Source: Gammaproteobacteria bacterium (GTDB taxonomy: Bacteria > Pseudomonadota > Gammaproteobacteria > SZUA-152). From it: 6,305 nt of DNA. The stretch spans positions 1 through 6,305 of the forward strand of contig QIGJ01000343.1 in assembly GCA_003229995.1 (NCBI GenBank), written 5' to 3'. Below the pieces are notes generated by a model. It had not been told where the DNA came from, searched no databases, and saw only the letters and a list, made by a program, of their open reading frames with translations. Positions 5,198 to 6,305 of the stretch are shown here, piece by piece. Numbering within the stretch: position 1 is the first letter of the stretch; each line of letters opens with the position of its first letter. A program made the position numbers and the translations under genes.

Positions 5198-5829
5198 ACC
5201 TTTCCGGCGCTTCAGGTAAAGACTTCATTGCTCGCCACCTCGGCCTGCGGGATTACCCGGAGGTGTGGCACGACATGCAGCATTTTACCAACACTCGCAC
5301 ACCTGATGCCTGTGACGAAATCTGGTTGCTGGAACATCCCCCAGTATTCACCCTCGGCCTCAACGGCAAACCGGAGCATATCCTCACCACTGGCGATATC
5401 CCTGTGGTAAAATGCGACCGTGGCGGACAGGTGACTTATCACGGCCCCGGACAACTGATAATCTACTTATTGTTAGACTTGCGCCGCCGCAACCTGGGTG
5501 TAAAAACACTGGTGCGTAAAATTGAGCAGGCCATCATTGATCTACTACAAGACAATGGCATTCATGGTCAGCGCCGCGAAGGTGCGCCCGGCATTTACGT
5601 CAATGACGAAAAAATTGCCGCCCTCGGCCTGCGCATACGCCGAGGCTGTTGTTATCACGGCCTCAGCCTCAACGTGAACATGGATCTGGAACCTTTTTCC
5701 CGCATCAACCCTTGTGGTTACGCAGGACTGAAGACTGTTCAACTGCACGATTTACGACCCGATACCAATGTTGATTATATCGGCGATGCTTTGCTGCACC
5801 AGCTCACCCGACAGCTTGCAGTCGGGTGA
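5194..5829 (+). CDS. lipB: Octanoyl-[acyl-carrier-protein]:protein N-octanoyltransferase
   Basis: LipB moves the octanoyl group from acyl carrier protein to lysines of lipoyl domains (pyruvate and 2-oxoglutarate dehydrogenases, GcvH), the first step of cytosolic lipoate assembly; LipA then adds the sulfurs. The 211-residue protein is of normal length (213 in E. coli) and has the family landmarks: [11 protein letters not shown] at 76-86 with His83, the [11 protein letters not shown] motif with catalytic Lys140, GLSLNV at 156-161, and [13 protein letters not shown] with catalytic Cys174. The GTG start at 5194 overlaps the ybeD stop in GTGA. The last codons form the 5' arm and most of the 3' arm of a terminator. 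lipA does not follow in the window; the next gene is convergent. Confidence 0.96.
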   Translation: MNLSGASGKDFIARHLGLRDYPEVWHDMQHFTNTRTPDACDEIWLLEHPPVFTLGLNGKPEHILTTGDIPVVKCDRGGQVTYHGPGQLIIYLLLDLRRRNLGVKTLVRKIEQAIIDLLQDNGIHGQRREGAPGIYVNDEKIAALGLRIRRGCCYHGLSLNVNMDLEPFSRINPCGYAGLKTVQLHDLRPDTNVDYIGDALLHQLTRQLAVG

Positions 5830-5836
5830 GTTTTTT
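5803..5836 (+). terminator. Intrinsic terminator embedded in the lipB 3' end
   Basis: A perfect 10-base stem, CTCACCCGAC (5803-5812) with GTCGGGTGAG (5821-5830), and an 8-base loop are followed by six T (5831-5836). The lipB stop TGA (5827-5829) lies in the 3' arm. It ends the dat-ybeD-lipB transcript before the convergent gene. Confidence 0.9.
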
Positions 5837-5878
5837 CAAATGTTGTTCACCAGTAAAAATGCAAGAATTAGAGTGCTT

Positions 5879-6226
5879 TTAAGTGTACATTTCCTTACCA
5901 TCATTCAAACACAACCAGCCTTTGGCAATGCGATAAATTATCCAAACAACATTTGCGAGCAATACAAAATAACCGACGATAAAAAACAACCCGATGAGCC
6001 CTGTTATTGACCATAAAAGAGAAAACCAGAATGTTCGTATTTGCCATCTAAAATGAGACTCCAGCCAGGTACCACTAACATCACTTTTTTTAACATAATT
6101 GATGATCACAGCAATAATGAATGTAATTCCAAACAAAAAGGATGCAGCCTGTAATGCATATACCACGGTAGCTATGGTTTTTTGTGAATTGTCATTTCCC
6201 ATCGTGGTTGTCATTTCATCTGTCAT
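5879..6226 (-). CDS. Small DUF4870-like membrane protein
   Basis: This 115-residue protein of unknown function is predicted to sit in the inner membrane with three hydrophobic segments, at about 18-43, 65-85 and 86-102. The pattern (polar N-terminus; hydrophobic segment; a loop with GTWLESHFRWQIRTFW; two closely spaced segments; a short basic tail WIIYRIAKGW) is that of the DUF4870/COG3671 family of small membrane proteins. The invariant-looking HFRWQIRTFW stretch is the best identifier. The ATG at 6224-6226 is chosen over an upstream one at 6280 because AGAGG (6236-6240) lies 9 bases before it and the family begins at about that point. It converges on lipB with a 49-base gap and has no partner in the window. 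The 79 bases upstream are AT-rich, with no promoter I would defend. Confidence 0.8.
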   Translation of the reverse strand: MTDEMTTTMGNDNSQKTIATVVYALQAASFLFGITFIIAVIINYVKKSDVSGTWLESHFRWQIRTFWFSLLWSITGLIGLFFIVGYFVLLANVVWIIYRIAKGWLCLNDGKEMYT

Positions 6227-6305
6227 TCTTTTTTTCCTCTTGTAATTGATTTTAGATATAACAGGCACTGCCCATCTCACATATTAGCAAGTCTATAGAG
6301 CATGA

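Noticed and set aside
6227..6305. A sigma-70 promoter for the DUF4870-like gene.
   Set aside because: TATATC and TAAAAT could each serve as a -10, but neither has a reasonable -35 at 16-18 bases.

Overview
The window looks like a gammaproteobacterial chromosome. The order dat-ybeD-lipB is the classic gammaproteobacterial lipoate locus, and IspF, LipB, peptide deformylase and YbeD all read as gammaproteobacterial orthologues. I cannot place it below class level.

Left part (1-2107, minus strand): four genes run in one direction: a ZIP-family metal transporter, a two-ACT-domain GcvR-like protein, peptide deformylase (def) and the start of ispF, which runs off the left edge. Gaps of 28 and 7 bases join the first three as a likely operon. 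A REP-like palindromic repeat has supplied the last codons and the stop of def, and lies between def and ispF.

Middle (2108-4066): this is the accessory part. An AT-rich two-gene cassette on the minus strand encodes a cytosolic-looking lysozyme (peptidoglycan-binding domain plus GH24 domain, no signal peptide) and, overlapping its stop by 7 bases, a secreted LprI/DUF1311 protein, a family that includes a lysozyme inhibitor. This has the architecture of a type VI-like peptidoglycan effector with its periplasmic immunity protein. The pair is bracketed on both sides by two related, same-orientation miniature elements (2243-2488 and 3755-3917). These share 19-base terminal inverted repeats and a central hairpin whose stem shows two compensatory base-pair changes between the copies. 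The right copy has a plausible TAA target duplication. I read this as a MITE-bracketed effector-immunity island inserted between the zip operon and the dat operon, about where dacA often lies in related genomes.

Right part (4067-5829, plus strand): dat, ybeD (DUF493) and lipB are tightly packed (1-base gap, then a 4-base overlap). dat is split by a frameshift near 4286-4296. The simplest explanation is a GA duplication or sequencing error, but a GTTAAAC heptamer sits exactly in the phase for a -1 shift. A strong intrinsic terminator is built into the last codons of lipB. A small DUF4870-like membrane protein gene (5879-6226) converges from the right. No tRNA, rRNA, CRISPR array or complete transposase gene was seen.
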